From positions 15,301,902-15,365,901 of the forward strand of contig CM055076.1 in NCBI GenBank assembly GCA_029204045.2: a DNA stretch of 64,000 nucleotides, written 5' to 3'. A program made the translations under genes and the position numbers. How positions within the stretch are numbered: position 1 is the stretch's first letter; every line of letters begins with the position of its first letter. Positions 32,801-44,408 of the stretch are shown here, in pieces. The stretch is from Tillandsia leiboldiana (taxonomy: Eukaryota; Streptophyta; Magnoliopsida; Poales; Bromeliaceae). The notes under the pieces are model-generated. The model saw only the letters and a program-made list of their open reading frames with translations, was not told where the DNA came from and ran no database searches.

Positions 32801-33041
32801 GAGTTGTACTCTTTTATCTTTCTTTTGAGAGACTCCTGTATTCAGGTGAGGACTTTATGTATATTTTTGGGAGAGATTGTTTTATTTCTTGTAGTTAGTT
32901 AGCTTTCCATATCGCTCTGATATCTGTTAGCATAGTTGATCTATTTTTGCAGGTTAGACGTTACGTCTCTACAGGGCTTCCTGTAGGGGCGGCGGATCTG
33001 TTGGCGAGCCCGGGGTACAGTACCGACCCCGGGGCGTGACA
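29891..33041 (+). repeat. 5' LTR of element B
   Basis: It runs from TGTTGTGGCCC to GGGGCGTGACA. In order: a GC-rich array (30,210-30,770) with about nine CACGTG-type and four ATTGGC motifs, an inverted TTGGGCCCGGGCCCAA, three GGGCGCCCGAAACTTTTC-type units (30,810-30,860), the TATA box at 30,913-30,922, a 36-bp tandem duplication (CCTCTGGCTGAGCCAGTTTT, 32,251-32,310) and a terminal half shared with element A. The 276-codon ORF across the GC-rich array is a composition artefact also mirrored on the other strand. Confidence 0.95.
30913..30922 (+). promoter_or_regulatory. TATA box of element B 5' LTR
   Basis: CCTATAAATAGG is directly downstream of the motif array and the GGGCGCCCG units. Element A has the same order on its own strand, so this is a shared promoter layout. 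Confidence 0.75.
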
Positions 33042-33049
33042 GATTAGAG

Positions 33050-33061
33050 TGGTATCAGAGC
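33050..33061 (+). promoter_or_regulatory. Primer binding site of element B
   Basis: TGGTATCAGAGC, a perfect tRNA-iMet match, eight bases after the LTR end. Confidence 0.9.
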
Positions 33062-33340
33062 CTAGGATGTAGGTCTTTGAGGACTTAGGAACCCTAGGCT
33101 TATGGTTAAACCCTAGGATGACCCACGTGAGAGCCGAGACTTTTAGCGAAAGTCTTGATTGGGTATCTAACTCTCCCGAGTGGATAGGGACGAGTGATAG
33201 ACATGTCTTCCTTTTGTAGCGACTATGTTGGCTGCAGACAACATAGTGCTTCGGAAAGGGGGACATGCCTTTTGGCTTTCGCTAGATTGGGTCGAGTGTT
33301 GCTTCTGGTTCTGATTGTTTGCTTTGTCCCTCAGGTGGGG

Positions 33341-33945
33341 ATGCCTCCTCGACGTTCGATGGTGACGCGTTCGCAGCCTTCGTCCTCAGAGCCCGAGCAG
33401 GAGGACTCGGGGCGAGGACCTCAGGCTGAGATTCAGGAGCTCCGTGCCCAGATGGCACAGATGGCTGAGGCGGCTAGACGCCAGGAGGAGGCAGTGGCGC
33501 GGCTGACGCTCTTATTGGAGCAGAGAGCACAGCCGGCAGTGGCACCCCCTGAGGCTTCGCCGGTGCCTTCTTCCCCTGTTGTGGCACCCCCTGTGGTGCA
33601 GCCGGCGCCAGCGATTCCTGCTGAGCCGGTTTCGAGTAGGCCACCGGCCGAGGCGACGGGAGCGTTGACTGAGACAGAGCAGCGGGAGGTTGTTGATTTG
33701 CTGATGAGATTTCGACGGTTCGATCCGCCCCGCTTTTCGGGCATGGGTGCTGAGCCTTGGGCAGCCGAGACTTGGATCACCACCATGGAGCGCCACTTTG
33801 AGAGCTTATTTGTGGATGAGAGGTATCGGGTTATTCTGGCTACCCATTTTCTGGAGAGCAACGCCGAGGCATGGTGGCGGCGTGTGCGACCAGCTGGTCC
33901 ACCTGGGACGCAGCTTCTTTCCTGGGCCGAGTTCCGAAGCATGTT
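33341..33945 (+). pseudogene. gag of element B, nucleocapsid lost by deletion
   Basis: The start at 33,341 (MPPRRSMVTRSQPSSS) aligns with the gag start of element A. A coiled segment (QELRAQMAQMAEAARRQEEA) and a Pro/Ala linker lead into the capsid domain (RFDPPRFSGMGAEPWAAETW, HFLESNAEAWWRRV, LLSWAEFRSML). At about 33,945 the sequence jumps into the block that normally follows the protease active site (VLGMDWLSRY) in another frame. The remainder of gag, the zinc knuckle and the protease DTGA active site are missing. Element A has the opposite loss: it keeps nucleocapsid and lacks capsid. Confidence 0.88.
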
Positions 33946-36900
33946 GTACTGGGTATGGATTGGTTGTCGAGATATTTTGCCACCATTGATTGCCGCGAGA
34001 GGACTGTTACTCTTCGTGAGCCGGGGCAGGAGGTGTTTGTTTTTCGGGGCTGTCAGAGTTCGTTGTTCGCCCTGACTATTTCTTCGGCGAGGGCCAGGCG
34101 GTTGATGAGTAGCGGATGCACCGCATTTCTGGCGACGATTGTAGAGGTGCCCCCGGCGGCGCGGGGACTCGAGGATATTCCAGTAGTCCGCGAGTTTCCC
34201 GATGTGTTTCCCCCAGAGCTGTCGACCTTGCCGCCAGAGAGGGAGATTGAGTTCGTGATTGATGTGGTGCCCGGAACCGCACCAATCTCGATGGCACCTT
34301 ACAGGATGGCGCCGGCCGAGCTGAGAGAGTTGAAGGCCCAGCTACAGGATCTTTTGGACAGAGGCTTCATTCGGCCCAGTGTTTCGCCATGGGGAGCGCC
34401 TGTTTTGTTCGTGAAGAAGAAAGATGGGACACTTCGCTTATGTGTGGACTACCGGGAATTGAACAAAGTGACCATCCGGAATAAGTATCCTCTGCCACGG
34501 ATTGATGATTTGTTTGATCAGCTACAGGGAGCCTCCGTATTTTCGAAGATTGATCTCCAGTCAGGTTACCACCAGCTGAGGGTGAGGGCCGAGGACAATC
34601 CCAAGACGGCGTTTAGATCCCGGTATGGACATTACGAGTTTACGGTTATGCCGTTTGGTTTGACCAATGCCCCAGCTGCATTCATGGATCTGATGAACCG
34701 GGTTTTTCAGCCGTACTTGGATCGATTTGTGGTTGTGTTCATTGATGACATCCTGATTTACTCCCGGAGCGATGCGGAGCACGAGGAGCACTTGAGGATA
34801 GTGCTGCAGCTTCTACGTGATAAGAAGTTGTATGCCAAGCTTAAGAAGTGCGAGTTTTGGCTTCAAGAGGTTGCTTTCTTGGGCCACATTGTTTCAGCCG
34901 CTGGAGTGGCGGTCGACCCGACGAAGATTGACACAGTTCGGGATTGGCCGAGGCCGACGACGGTTTCTGAGGTACGGAGTTTCTTGGGCCTAGCCGGTTA
35001 TTATCGTCGGTTCGTGGAGGGCTTTGCGAAGCTCTCTACTCCCCTGACCAGTTTGACGAGAAAGGGGACGAGGTTCGTTTGGACCGAGCAGTGTCAGCAG
35101 AGTTTCGAGGAACTGAAGAGAAGATTGATCTCAGCACCTATTCTTGCACTGCCGGTTATGGGAGAGGGCTTCGTGATCTACAGTGACGCCTCGCACAGCG
35201 GTCTGGGTTGCGTCTTGATGCAGCATGGTAGGGTAATTGCCTATGCTTCGCGGCAATTAAAGGATTACGAGAAAAATTACCCTACACATGACTTAGAGCT
35301 TGCAGCTGTGGTTTTTGCACTGAAGCTGTGGCGGCATTACCTCTATGGGGAGCATTGTGAGATCTATACAGATCATAAGAGTTTAAAGTATCTGTTCACC
35401 CAAAAGGAGCTGAACCTTAGGCAACGCCGGTGGTTGGAGCTGTTAAAGGATTACGATCTGAGTATCCTTTATCACCCCGGCAAGGCCAATGTGGTGGCAG
35501 ATGCTCTGAGCCGGAGGTCAGTGCATAGCTTGAGTTTGATGATTACCCAGCAGGCACAGCTGTTAGAGCAGATGAGGCGACTTCAGATTGAGGTAGTATC
35601 CCCTGGGGTCTCTGCGAGACTTATGACTATGGTCTTGCAGCCCACTCTGCTGGACAGGATCAGGGAGACGCAGAGTGAGGACCCCCACTTGGAGAGGATC
35701 AGGGCACAGGTTCAGATAGATCAGAGAGGGGATTTCTCAGTGGACAGCTCGGGAGTACTACGGTACAGGGACCGAGTTTGTGTGCCATCGGACTTGGAGA
35801 TTAGAGATCAGATATTGAGAGAGGCCCATTATACACCTTATACCATCTATCCTGGAGGTACTAAGATGTATAAGGACCTTAAGGCACACTTTTGGTGGTC
35901 GGGGATGAAGCGGGATATTGGAAGGTTTGTTGCTCAGTGCTTAACTTGCCAGCAAGTGAAGGCAGAGCATCGTGTTCCTGCTGGCAAGTTGCAGAGCCTT
36001 CCAATTCCCGAATGGAAGTGGGACCACATCACCATGGATTTTGTGACTGGGCTACCGAGATCGCACAGTGGAGCCGACGCAGTCTAGGTGATTGTTGATA
36101 GACTTACCAAGTCGGCTCATTTCCTGCCTGTACAGATGACTTGGTCCTTGGAGCGCCTGGCACAGTTATATTTGGATGAGATCGTGAGGCTGCACGGAGT
36201 ACCAGCATCCATTGTTTCAGATCGAGACCCGAGGTTCGTGTCACGGTTTTGGGGGAGCTTACAGTCAGCCATGGGTACTCAGCTTAGATTCAGCACGGCT
36301 TTCCACCCACAGACAGATGGTCAGTCGGAGCGCACCATTCAGACTCTTGAGGATATGTTGCGTGCGTGCGTCATGGATTTTGGAGGAGGCTGGCACCGAC
36401 ACCTACCCCTGGTTGAGTTCGCGTACAACAACAGCTTTCAAGCGAGCATTCAGATGGCTCCGTTTGAGGCGTTGTACGGACGCAAGTGTCGGTCGCCCCT
36501 ATACTGGAGCGATGTGGGTGAGAGGAGGACGCTGGGGCCAGATTTACTGCTGGAGGCGGAAGAGAAGGTGCGAGTTGTACGTCGGCACTTGGAGACGGCC
36601 CAGAGTCGCCAGAAGAGTTATGCGGATGTTCGGCGGCGAGACCTTGAGTTCCAGGTTGGTGATCACGTCTTTTTGAAGGTCTCGCCCTCGAAGGGGGGTC
36701 CGGAGGTTTGGAGTGCGTGGGAAGCTTAGTCCCCGCTTCATTGGACCCTTTGAGGTGCTTGAGAGGGTAGGCCCTGTGGCTTACAGAGTTGCTCTACCTC
36801 CCCGCTTGGCTGGTATTCATGATGTCTTCCATGTTTCGGCCTTGAGGAGATATATGTTCGACCCGTCTCATGTCATTGACTTCGCATCCTTGGATATCGG

Positions 36901-37077
36901 CGAGGACTTGGTTTACGAGGAGCGCCCGTTGCGGATTCTGGCTCGTGAGGTGAGGGAATTGCGCAACCGGGCAATACCTTATGTGAAGATCCTTTGGAGC
37001 AACCACGAGGAGTGAGAGGCTACCTGGGAGCTTGAGACGGTGATGCGAGATGCCTACCCTTTTCTGTTCGAGACTTC
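33946..37077 (+). pseudogene. pol of element B: RT, RNase H, integrase; protease start missing
   Basis: After the deletion junction the frame reads the protease tail (VLGMDWLSRY), then reverse transcriptase with VDYRELNKVT, YPLPRIDDLFDQL and VVFIDDILIYS (about 34,730-34,760), RNase H (YSDASHSGLGCVLMQ, THDLELAAVVFALKLW, IYTDHKSLKYL) and integrase (HFWWSGMKRDIGRFVAQC with CQQVKAEH, the DRDPRFVSRFWGS Asp and the DGQSERTIQTLEDML Glu). Lesions are a TAG at 36,085-36,087 where this family normally has Trp, a Tyr in the usual HPG zinc-binding His position (TIYPGGTKMY, near 35,850), an extra G in the run at 36,694-36,699 that shifts the frame, and a TGA at 37,015-37,017. The C-terminal SPRFIGPFEVLERVG and the WSNHEE/ATWELE tail are chromovirus-like. 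Confidence 0.93.
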
Positions 37078-37130
37078 TGGCTGAGGTACGCTTGTTTTTG
37101 CTCTGTTTCGTTTCGAGGACGAAACTTTCT

Positions 37131-37145
37131 TTTAGTGGGGGAGGA
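37131..37145 (+). promoter_or_regulatory. Polypurine tract of element B
   Basis: TTTAGTGGGGGAGGA touches the 3' LTR and is identical to the tract of element A. Confidence 0.85.
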
Positions 37146-40100
37146 TGTAGTGGCCCTAGTTCCCATGCAGTGTTTTTCCGATGAATCCACTGTTGGAACA
37201 CCTAGTATTGGTGTATTTGGGCCACAGTGCATCAATAGGATGCTACTGATGGACCCTGTGTGATTTTACTTGCTGTATTAGCCTTCGGCTGGGTTTGCCA
37301 AAATTTCTATAAGGATTTAGGCCAAACAGAGGTCGTAGATGGATTCAGCACGGAAAAACGCTTGAAAACGACTATTTATTTGCTTATTTTGGAGTCCGGA
37401 TGCCCAAAAACGGACACCCGGAAGTTTTTAGTGGAAAATGGTGCATGGGAGGGGCCGTAGACCGCCGGGATGCCACGTGGCGGCCTGTCATTGGCCGGTT
37501 CAGGATGCGCGGTCCACAGAGCTGCGCGGCGGGGTGCACAGACCCGGCGCATGGACACGTGGCACCGCCTGATTGGCGGGCCCAGGGCGCGCGGTCTATC
37601 GGATGGAGCGCGGCGGTGCATGGACCAGGCGGGGGACACGTGGCAGTCACCGGTTGGTCGGTGCACGCGGCGCGGTCCACGGAATTGCTGGGGAAGGCGT
37701 GGACCGGGTGCATGGGACACGTGTCACGCCCTGATTGGCGGGTGCATCGTGCGCGGTGCACCGGGCGCGCGGCAGGTACCTCAGGCCGCGTGCGCACGTG
37801 TGACCCACGTCGCGCTGCCGGGCGGGCAGCGGGTCAACCGGGCGGGACACGTGGCGCCCGCTCATTGGCGGGCGCCACCGCCTTACTGTGCCCAGTGTGT
37901 GGACACGTGGCGGTCACCGAGCGGCCTTGCATCGCTGTTCGCTGTTCGGCGGGACACGTGGCGGCTCCTGAGTGGCCCTGCACCGGTGTTTGCTGTTCGG
38001 TGGACACGTGGCAGCACCAGGGCGTTTCGGGCGTGAACAGTGTTGGGCCCGGGCCCAACACTGTAGGCGCCCGAAACTTTTCGGGCGCCCGAAAGTTGGG
38101 CCCGAGCCCATTTAACTTGTTTTTTTTTTTTGGGCCTTTTTCTTTGGAGCCTATAAATAGGCCACCTTGGGCCGAGCTTTTCACCCCTTTTTTCGTGGGA
38201 ATTGGCCCTTGAGCCTTTTATGAAAGATTTTCCTCTCCCTCTTGTCAATATTCTGGTGAAGTTTCAGATTTTCTGGAAGCCGCTACGATAGTGTTTTCTG
38301 CCTCGTAGTGCGGAGCGACAGTATACTGTTGGAGGCCCGTTTTCGTCGCAGTTTACTCTGGGAGACCTGCAGAGCTACCCCGACCTCATCTTTGGGCGAT
38401 TTCTTCGACAGAAGTTGCACGAGAGGTACATCTACGTTTTCTGTGTTGACCATATTTCCCAGAAATGAGCTTTTATAATGGTTTGGGGTACATTTTTACA
38501 CCTCTTTGCTACAGTTTGGAATCCTGACAGCAGTAACTTCGCAGAATTTTATCTTCGCATCTGGATATCGGATTTTGACGATTCAAGAGCCTATCGACAT
38601 CTACACTTCGCGAGGATCGTCGTGATATTTTTATTGGAATTTCTGGAAAATTATTTTCAGGTGAAATTCTCGTGTGAACAGTAACCTTGTTTGCAGGTTT
38701 TGGAATAGTAATTGTTGTGTGTGATTAGTGTATAATTGAGATATGTTGTTGTACCCAGGACTGTAAGAGCACTTTTTTTGTGCTCTTTGCTCTGTGGATC
38801 TGGGAAATTGTCGATTTCTGGACTGTTTATCTGTGCCGTCCCGGACAGTTAGCGTGTTCAGGTGGGTTATCCTGCTTTCAATATCTATGGACTGCACTCT
38901 AATTCTGCAATTATAAATGCATGCATGTTAGTATTTGAACTGATTTAATCCGTGCAAACTGTATGTTAGTACCCACAGTTGATAATTGCTAAATTTGATA
39001 ATCTTATTGGAACTCTTGCAACATGTGAATCATTTTAATCTGAGTACTTGTCTTAGCACATCTATTATGCATTGTACATCATACTCAGACGACCACAGTT
39101 AGATTTATGCATTGCTTTAGGTCTCCCACTTTGCTTGTTACACTTGTCACTCTGGACATAGTAGTTTTCCCCTGAGTCATGGGTTGGGAGGTCTAGTAGC
39201 TGTGGATGCATTGTACTCGCGTCTGGGGACCGAGTAGAGTTGGTAGCAGTCTGTAGATTGTTTATCATTGAGATAGTGACATGTTGGATCTGGGATCTTT
39301 GGGAGATGATCATAGAGACAGTGTGGATTCTTAGTTAGTGAGTGAGACAGAGATTGGATCATAGCCTGCAGGAGCCATACTTGAGATCGACAGAGATGCG
39401 CGGATACTTTGCTCGGTGGGGTCGCTACCCACGAGTGCCACTCCGGAGTTGGGCTTGCTACTTCTATCGCGGCTTGTCGATGTTGGTGTCCCTCTGGCTG
39501 AGCCAGTTTTGGCAGTCATGGACATCGTCCCTCTGGCTGAGCCAGTTTTGGCAGCTACGGACATACCTACAGCAGTAGGTAGGCGCAGGTTTGCCTGGAC
39601 CGTTGAGGCAGTCAGTCTGGATTGGGTGTTTTGAGTCGAGTAGCTGTAGAGACATGTTGATCAGCGGTCCTTTTCCTTGAGCATTTGGTTAGAGGCATAG
39701 TAGCAGTAGATGTTTTACTTTCCAGCTTTTCTATACTGCATTTCCCTTTTGTTGCTTTATGCCTCTTGTAGACTTAGTGGGCAGGCCGTCGGGCTTGTTG
39801 GCGGCACCCACTGAGAACTACTGTGGGAGGTAGTTCTCACACCCGTTGTGGTGTCTTTTTCCCCAGGGACTTCAGCTCCAGTTCCTGCGGTGCCTGTTGC
39901 TAATCCAGCTCCTACAGACCGAGGTAAGGGAATCGCGAGATAGATCCCTTTTCCCCTTTCATCATCAGCGAGAGATAGAGGTACCTGGTGATACTTTTGG
40001 TTGTGTCTATGTTTGAGAGATCTTGTAGTGAGGGATCGAGTTGTACTCTTTTATCTTTCTTTTGAGAGACTCCTGTATTCAGGTGAGGACTTTATGTATA

Positions 40101-40278
40101 TTTTTGGGAGAGATTGTTTTATTTCTTGTAGTTAGTTAGCTTTCCTTATCGCTCTGATATCTGTTAGCATAGTTGATCTATTTTTGCAGGTTAGACGTTA
40201 CGTCTCTACAGGGCTTCCTGTAGGGGCGGCGGATCTGTTGGCGAGCCCGGGGTACAGTACCGACCCCGGGGCGTGACA
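37146..40278 (+). repeat. 3' LTR of element B
   Basis: It runs from TGTAGTGGCCC to GGGGCGTGACA. It is a near-identical copy of the 5' LTR apart from scattered substitutions and the loss or non-gain of one 18-bp GGGCGCCCGAA unit near 38,070-38,095. Confidence 0.95.
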
Positions 40279-43001
40279 CTTGAGGTCATGGCCAACTCCT
40301 TTTATCAGGAACAGGGTGGAATTATGGGGCATAAGCATTACGGTAATAGTCACATGTATACCATTCAGAATATAAACAATAGTAGTCAATGTTAATATGA
40401 CCATTACTGCAAATAGTTAAAAGATGTGAGAATGGCAATCTAGTTAATTCAAATTGTCGGCACGAACATGTTGAGCTTCTCCCATCAAGAAGCACCTCAT
40501 ACATTTCATCTCCGGTAGTAACTTGAAATTCTTTTAGGCTGTATCGATATACAACATGTCCTCTAGCGAGTGTCATATATTGTCTAACTAGGGCTTCTTG
40601 TTTTGGTGCCAATATTGTAGAGTATGTCTCACCCTTTTCACGACGCTTTAGAAAATAACTGTTCACCTTATAAAATGTAGCTATCACAAATGTCGTAATA
40701 GGCAAACCAAGTACACCTTTAAGCACTCCATTTAAACTCTCTGACCGATTGGTCACCATTACCCCAAAACGCCGACCTCCATCAAATGCCTTCGCCCAAT
40801 ATTCCCTTTCTCCTTGAAGCTCGTGCACCCACTGCCAAGCTTCTGGATTCAGCTCTTTCAATTGATCCTTTTGCTCATAATATTCTCTTACAGTTGCAGC
40901 ACATCCTATGACCGTATAAAATTTATTGAGCAAATTTTTATTTTTAAACCCCGCTTTTTTCATATTAGCTTTCAAATGGCGGAGGCACCAACAGTGAGTA
41001 TGACCATCGGCTCTCGGAAACTCCTCAGCAATAATCTCTTTTAACCCAGGGAAGCGATATGAAATCAGACAAATAAATCGATCACCTGTCACAAAGAACT
41101 TTAAATGACGTAAAAACCAACGCCAACTAACCGCATTCTCTCCCTCACAAATAGCAAAAGCTAACGGGTACAATCCATTATTTGCATCTACACCCGTTGC
41201 AATCAATGCATGCCCCTGATACTTTCCATACATATGAGTTTCATCGATGCTCAACAATGGTAAGCAAGAAGAGAACCGGGTAAATGACGGCCCAAATGCC
41301 CAAAATAAGTGTCCAAATTGCCTAACCCCATCTTGCAGGGTCCTGTTATCGAGACGCCATTTAGTTCCCAGGTTCGCGTGTTGTAGTACGGATAAAAAGC
41401 GACCAACATCGGTGTACGATTCCTCCCAACCACCGTAAATGATATGTAATTCTTTATTTCTGGCCTGCCACGCCTTCGAATATGGTATCGACACGTGTAA
41501 TTCAGAACACATCTTTTCTTGTATTTCCGCTGACGTCAAAAGAAAGTTTGACTCTCAATGATGGAAGAATGTGTGTACATATAAGAGATGAAGTACAATT
41601 TCGATGGGCAGTGTTAAGCACCGGAAGTAAACAGGTATATTGCCCGGCATATGTTTTGACTCTAAAATAATTCGCATTCTTTAGTATCGAAGCATATAAT
41701 CTCCAAGGACACGAGTCAATCATGCATCTCACTGTATAAGCTTTTGTGGTCGACTTTAACACTTCATTTGCACGTTATGAGAAATATGTCATTCCTCAAG
41801 AGTATGCAGTAAACTTGATTTATCACGGAACACACGCCGAACCCATGATCCATCAACAGTAGGAGGGGACTCTTCAATTTGCGCACGATCGAATTCAGTG
41901 TGATCAATTTCATACTGGTCCATCCATTCGGCATCATCTACAAACTGCTTTGGATGTTCTATGAACTCGACACCTTCATCTGGATCATCTACATATTCAT
42001 TATTGGCGGTTGGATCAGCGACATCAGTGTATATGATATCTGCAAGGACCCCCAGTCCGCCGTCATGATCCGCATCACTGTAGTGAACATCCGCCATATT
42101 ATCATCATCCTCATGATCAGTATTATTTTGTTCTTTAGCTATTTCTTGTTGCACCTCCGTCTGAGTCTGATTTTGTATCCTCTCAAACTCGGTTTCCGCA
42201 TGATAGGATCCAAAGTCATGTACATCTCCCATCAGATAGGATCCAAAGTCATGCACATTGTGAGAAGTCAGATTTCTGTATTTATTTTTCATTATTAATC
42301 ACTCACTACCTAATGATATACAAAAATTATATGATGAAAATAATTATAATGTATACTAACCCATATTCGTATGTATCGTTTTGTTGTCCACCAAGTGGAA
42401 CGTGCGATCTGGATGTCGTGGCACGGTCACTAGTACGTAGGAGACGCGGAGGACCGACAACTACATTTGGAACTCCGTACTCTCTGCAATTGAATAATGA
42501 ATCAATTTAAACATTTGTTATAACTAAATAATTATATAAAGCCACAATTTGTAATACTAACCTAGATGTATTTGCTCCACCTCCGATGTCATCACGAAAT
42601 AGTTCTCTTTCGGCCATAGGGGATAATACATCTACGTCTAATTCACTATTTAATATTCTTAAAAAATAACCGTGAGATGCAACCATCTGCTTCTCAATGT
42701 AGATTATTAAATATGAACAATTTCGAGATAATGCCATCATACCACACAATGAGTCATCATCCGTAATTTCGATCACATCATATTGATTTACCCCCATTGG
42801 ATATCGAACTTTAATAATTAGATGATACTCATCTCTTCTTATGTCGGTAATTCTATACAATTTTCTCTCGAAATCCCTAAATATAACATCCATTGAGATG
42901 CCACTTAATTTCTTATGACCTCCAATATACTGTGGATTATAATCTTGCATAACAAGCTGTCCATTCCAGTGAACACTTATAGCCACATAATTATTAGCCA
43001 T

Positions 43002-44236
43002 CCTAATTTTTTTAAAAAAATATTCACAAAATAAATACAAAAAAAGTTAATATCGTATGATAATCAGATATTATATAATGCATCTAATTATATAATATAT
43101 TTTTTAGGTTAGTAACTGCCTGAATTAAACTAATTAAACTACTAATTTGTATTTTAACCAAATCAATTAACAAACAACTAATTTCATAAACTATATAATT
43201 AAACTACTAATTTGTATTTTAAACAAACTTGATGGTTCATCTGCAAACAAAGTGTATTAGCTAAGTTGCAATCATTATTTTCTTTCTAGGTAATTTGTAT
43301 TTTTAGGTGAGTATTAGAGATCCCTCCCTTCTATACTTTCAAATCCCACCACCAAGTTGTAGCCTTTTTGGGCTATAAAAATTATATTCTTGAAAAATAG
43401 TTGGCATTTTAAGATGATAGAACAATCATTGACTACACTTCATACTAAAAGTGCTTCTAAGTTCAAGTAAACATAACACAATTTATATCCCAAAATTGCT
43501 GCCCATTGGGCCAAGTCCAACAAAAATGCTGCCAAATAAAGACAACTCAATCAACTTTTTTGTTAACTATGTACTATGGCAATAGAAATGCTTGTTTCAT
43601 TTTTTCTATTACCAAATTGATCATTTCAATATGATTTACTTACCATAAAGTAAACATGTGGTATGTTGAGAATAGTTACTTTTCGAGTAACATAAACAAT
43701 ACTATGCGACTCCTGTACAGAATGGACAAACTTAATATCAATAGCCAACAAATGATGCATTATGATACCTTCACTTTGATAATTACTCGATCAAAAGAGG
43801 AAAATAAACAGCCACGATAAAGGCCTTATTACAAACCAATTAACAAACAACTAATTTTCTAAACTATATAATAATTTTTTTATATAATTCAAATAATAAG
43901 GTTAATTAATTTTCTAAATCCTAAACACAATAAATTAAACTACGAAATAATAGTGTAGGGAAAAATGTATCTGAACTACTAGAGAGGGTGTGATGTTAGC
44001 TTGTAAGGAGTAGGGAGAGGGTGAGCTCGAGCTCAAAATACGCAATGGGAGCTTGCTGCAGGAGAGAGAGATGGAGCTCAGTGGAGGTGTGCATTGAGAG
44101 AAAGAGGGAGAGAGAGAGAGAGTGCAGTGTGTGAGAGAGAGAGAGAGAGCTCGTGTGCAGGTTGGGAGAGCGGCCTACGAGAAGAAGAAGGAGAAGCGTA
44201 CGGATTCGGATCGGGCGGGCTAGGATTAAACATTAT
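43002..44236 (-). promoter_or_regulatory. Upstream region of the MULE transposase gene
   Basis: It is AT-rich, with no ORF of note, between the start codon of the transposase and the right terminus. It would contain the promoter and leader of the transposase. Near its outer end it becomes purine-rich (44,030-44,170) with a GA microsatellite. No specific promoter motif can be assigned with confidence. Confidence 0.45.
44098..44150 (+). repeat. GA-rich microsatellite
   Basis: GAGAGAAAGAGGGAGAGAGA followed by further GA runs, interrupted by GTGCAGTGTGT. ORFs crossing it on both strands are not credible genes. Confidence 0.9.
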
Positions 44237-44408
44237 AAAAGCGGTGAATGATTCACCGCATTCACCGCTTTTAAAAGCGGTGAATGGTTCACCCTTTTTA
44301 AAAGCGGTGAATGGCGGTGAATCATTCACGGCTTTACTATGACTTAAAAGTCTTGTAAAACCTATGAATGCGGTGAATGGTTCAAGCGGTGAATTATTCA
44401 CCGCTTAA
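44237..44408 (-). repeat. Right MULE terminus: array of palindromic units
   Basis: It contains GCGGTGAATGATTCACCGC, GCGGTGAATGGTTCACC, GCGGTGAATCATTCACGGC and GCGGTGAATTATTCACCGC units joined by TTTTAAAA-type spacers. These match the unit at the left terminus in either orientation. The terminus lies about 600 bp from the CENP-C start codon. Confidence 0.8.

Larger units (their letters stand above)
29891..40278 (+). mobile_element. Element B: Ty3/gypsy LTR retrotransposon (chromovirus-like), internally deleted
   Basis: LTRs of 3,151 bp (29,891-33,041) and 3,133 bp (37,146-40,278) are flanked by the perfect target duplication CTTGA (29,886-29,890 and 40,279-40,283). The primer site is at 33,050-33,061 and the polypurine tract at 37,131-37,145. 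The internal 4.1 kb encodes partial gag, then reverse transcriptase, RNase H and integrase. It lies in the last exon of the MULE transposase. The 18-bp length difference of the LTRs is one palindromic unit. Its LTR half next to the primer site resembles that of element A, so A and B are sister families. Confidence 0.97.
29662..43001 (-). pseudogene. MURA-type Mutator transposase gene, split by gypsy element B and inactivated
   Basis: Minus-strand exon 1 (43,001-42,562) starts MANNYVAISVHWNGQLV and is the N-terminal PB1-like MuDR domain. Exon 2 (42,483-42,361) and exon 3 (from 42,275) join in phase at GT...AG borders. Exon 3 has an acidic region, the MuDR DNA-binding block (STTKAYTVRCMIDSCPWRLY, 41,750-41,690), the DDE core (first Asp in LLSIDETHMYG near 41,244; Glu in TNRSESLNG) and a SWIM finger (CSCRQFELTRLPFSH, about 40,480-40,436). 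Beyond element B the frame resumes at 29,885 with RRKKGCPKSTRIRN and a CCHC knuckle (CSICKQ-stop-GHYRSTC), ending at 29,662. Lesions are a TGA at 41,789-41,791, a frameshift near 41,535, second Asp changed to Tyr at 41,057-41,059 (ISYRFPG), a SWIM Cys changed to Phe, a stop in YAP near 40,321 and one in the knuckle. Confidence 0.9.
17404..44408 (-). mobile_element. Mutator-like element with PMD gene, enlarged by four nested retroelements
   Basis: The two ends (17,404-17,558 and 44,237-44,408) are arrays of the same palindromic unit around GCGGTGAATGGTTCACCGC. Between them lie, both on the minus strand, a MURA-type transposase gene and a plant-mobile-domain gene, plus Cassandra-1, a Copia-type element holding Cassandra-2, and gypsy element B. 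Subtracting the insertions and one copy of each target duplication leaves about 7.4 kb. MULEs that carry a PMD gene beside the transposase are known in plants. No clean 9-bp target duplication could be identified, so the exact outer edges are uncertain. Confidence 0.75.

Noticed and set aside
44094..44342. ORFs across the GA microsatellite and the right MULE terminus
   Set aside because: They are made by simple repeats and palindromic units in both directions; no protein signature.
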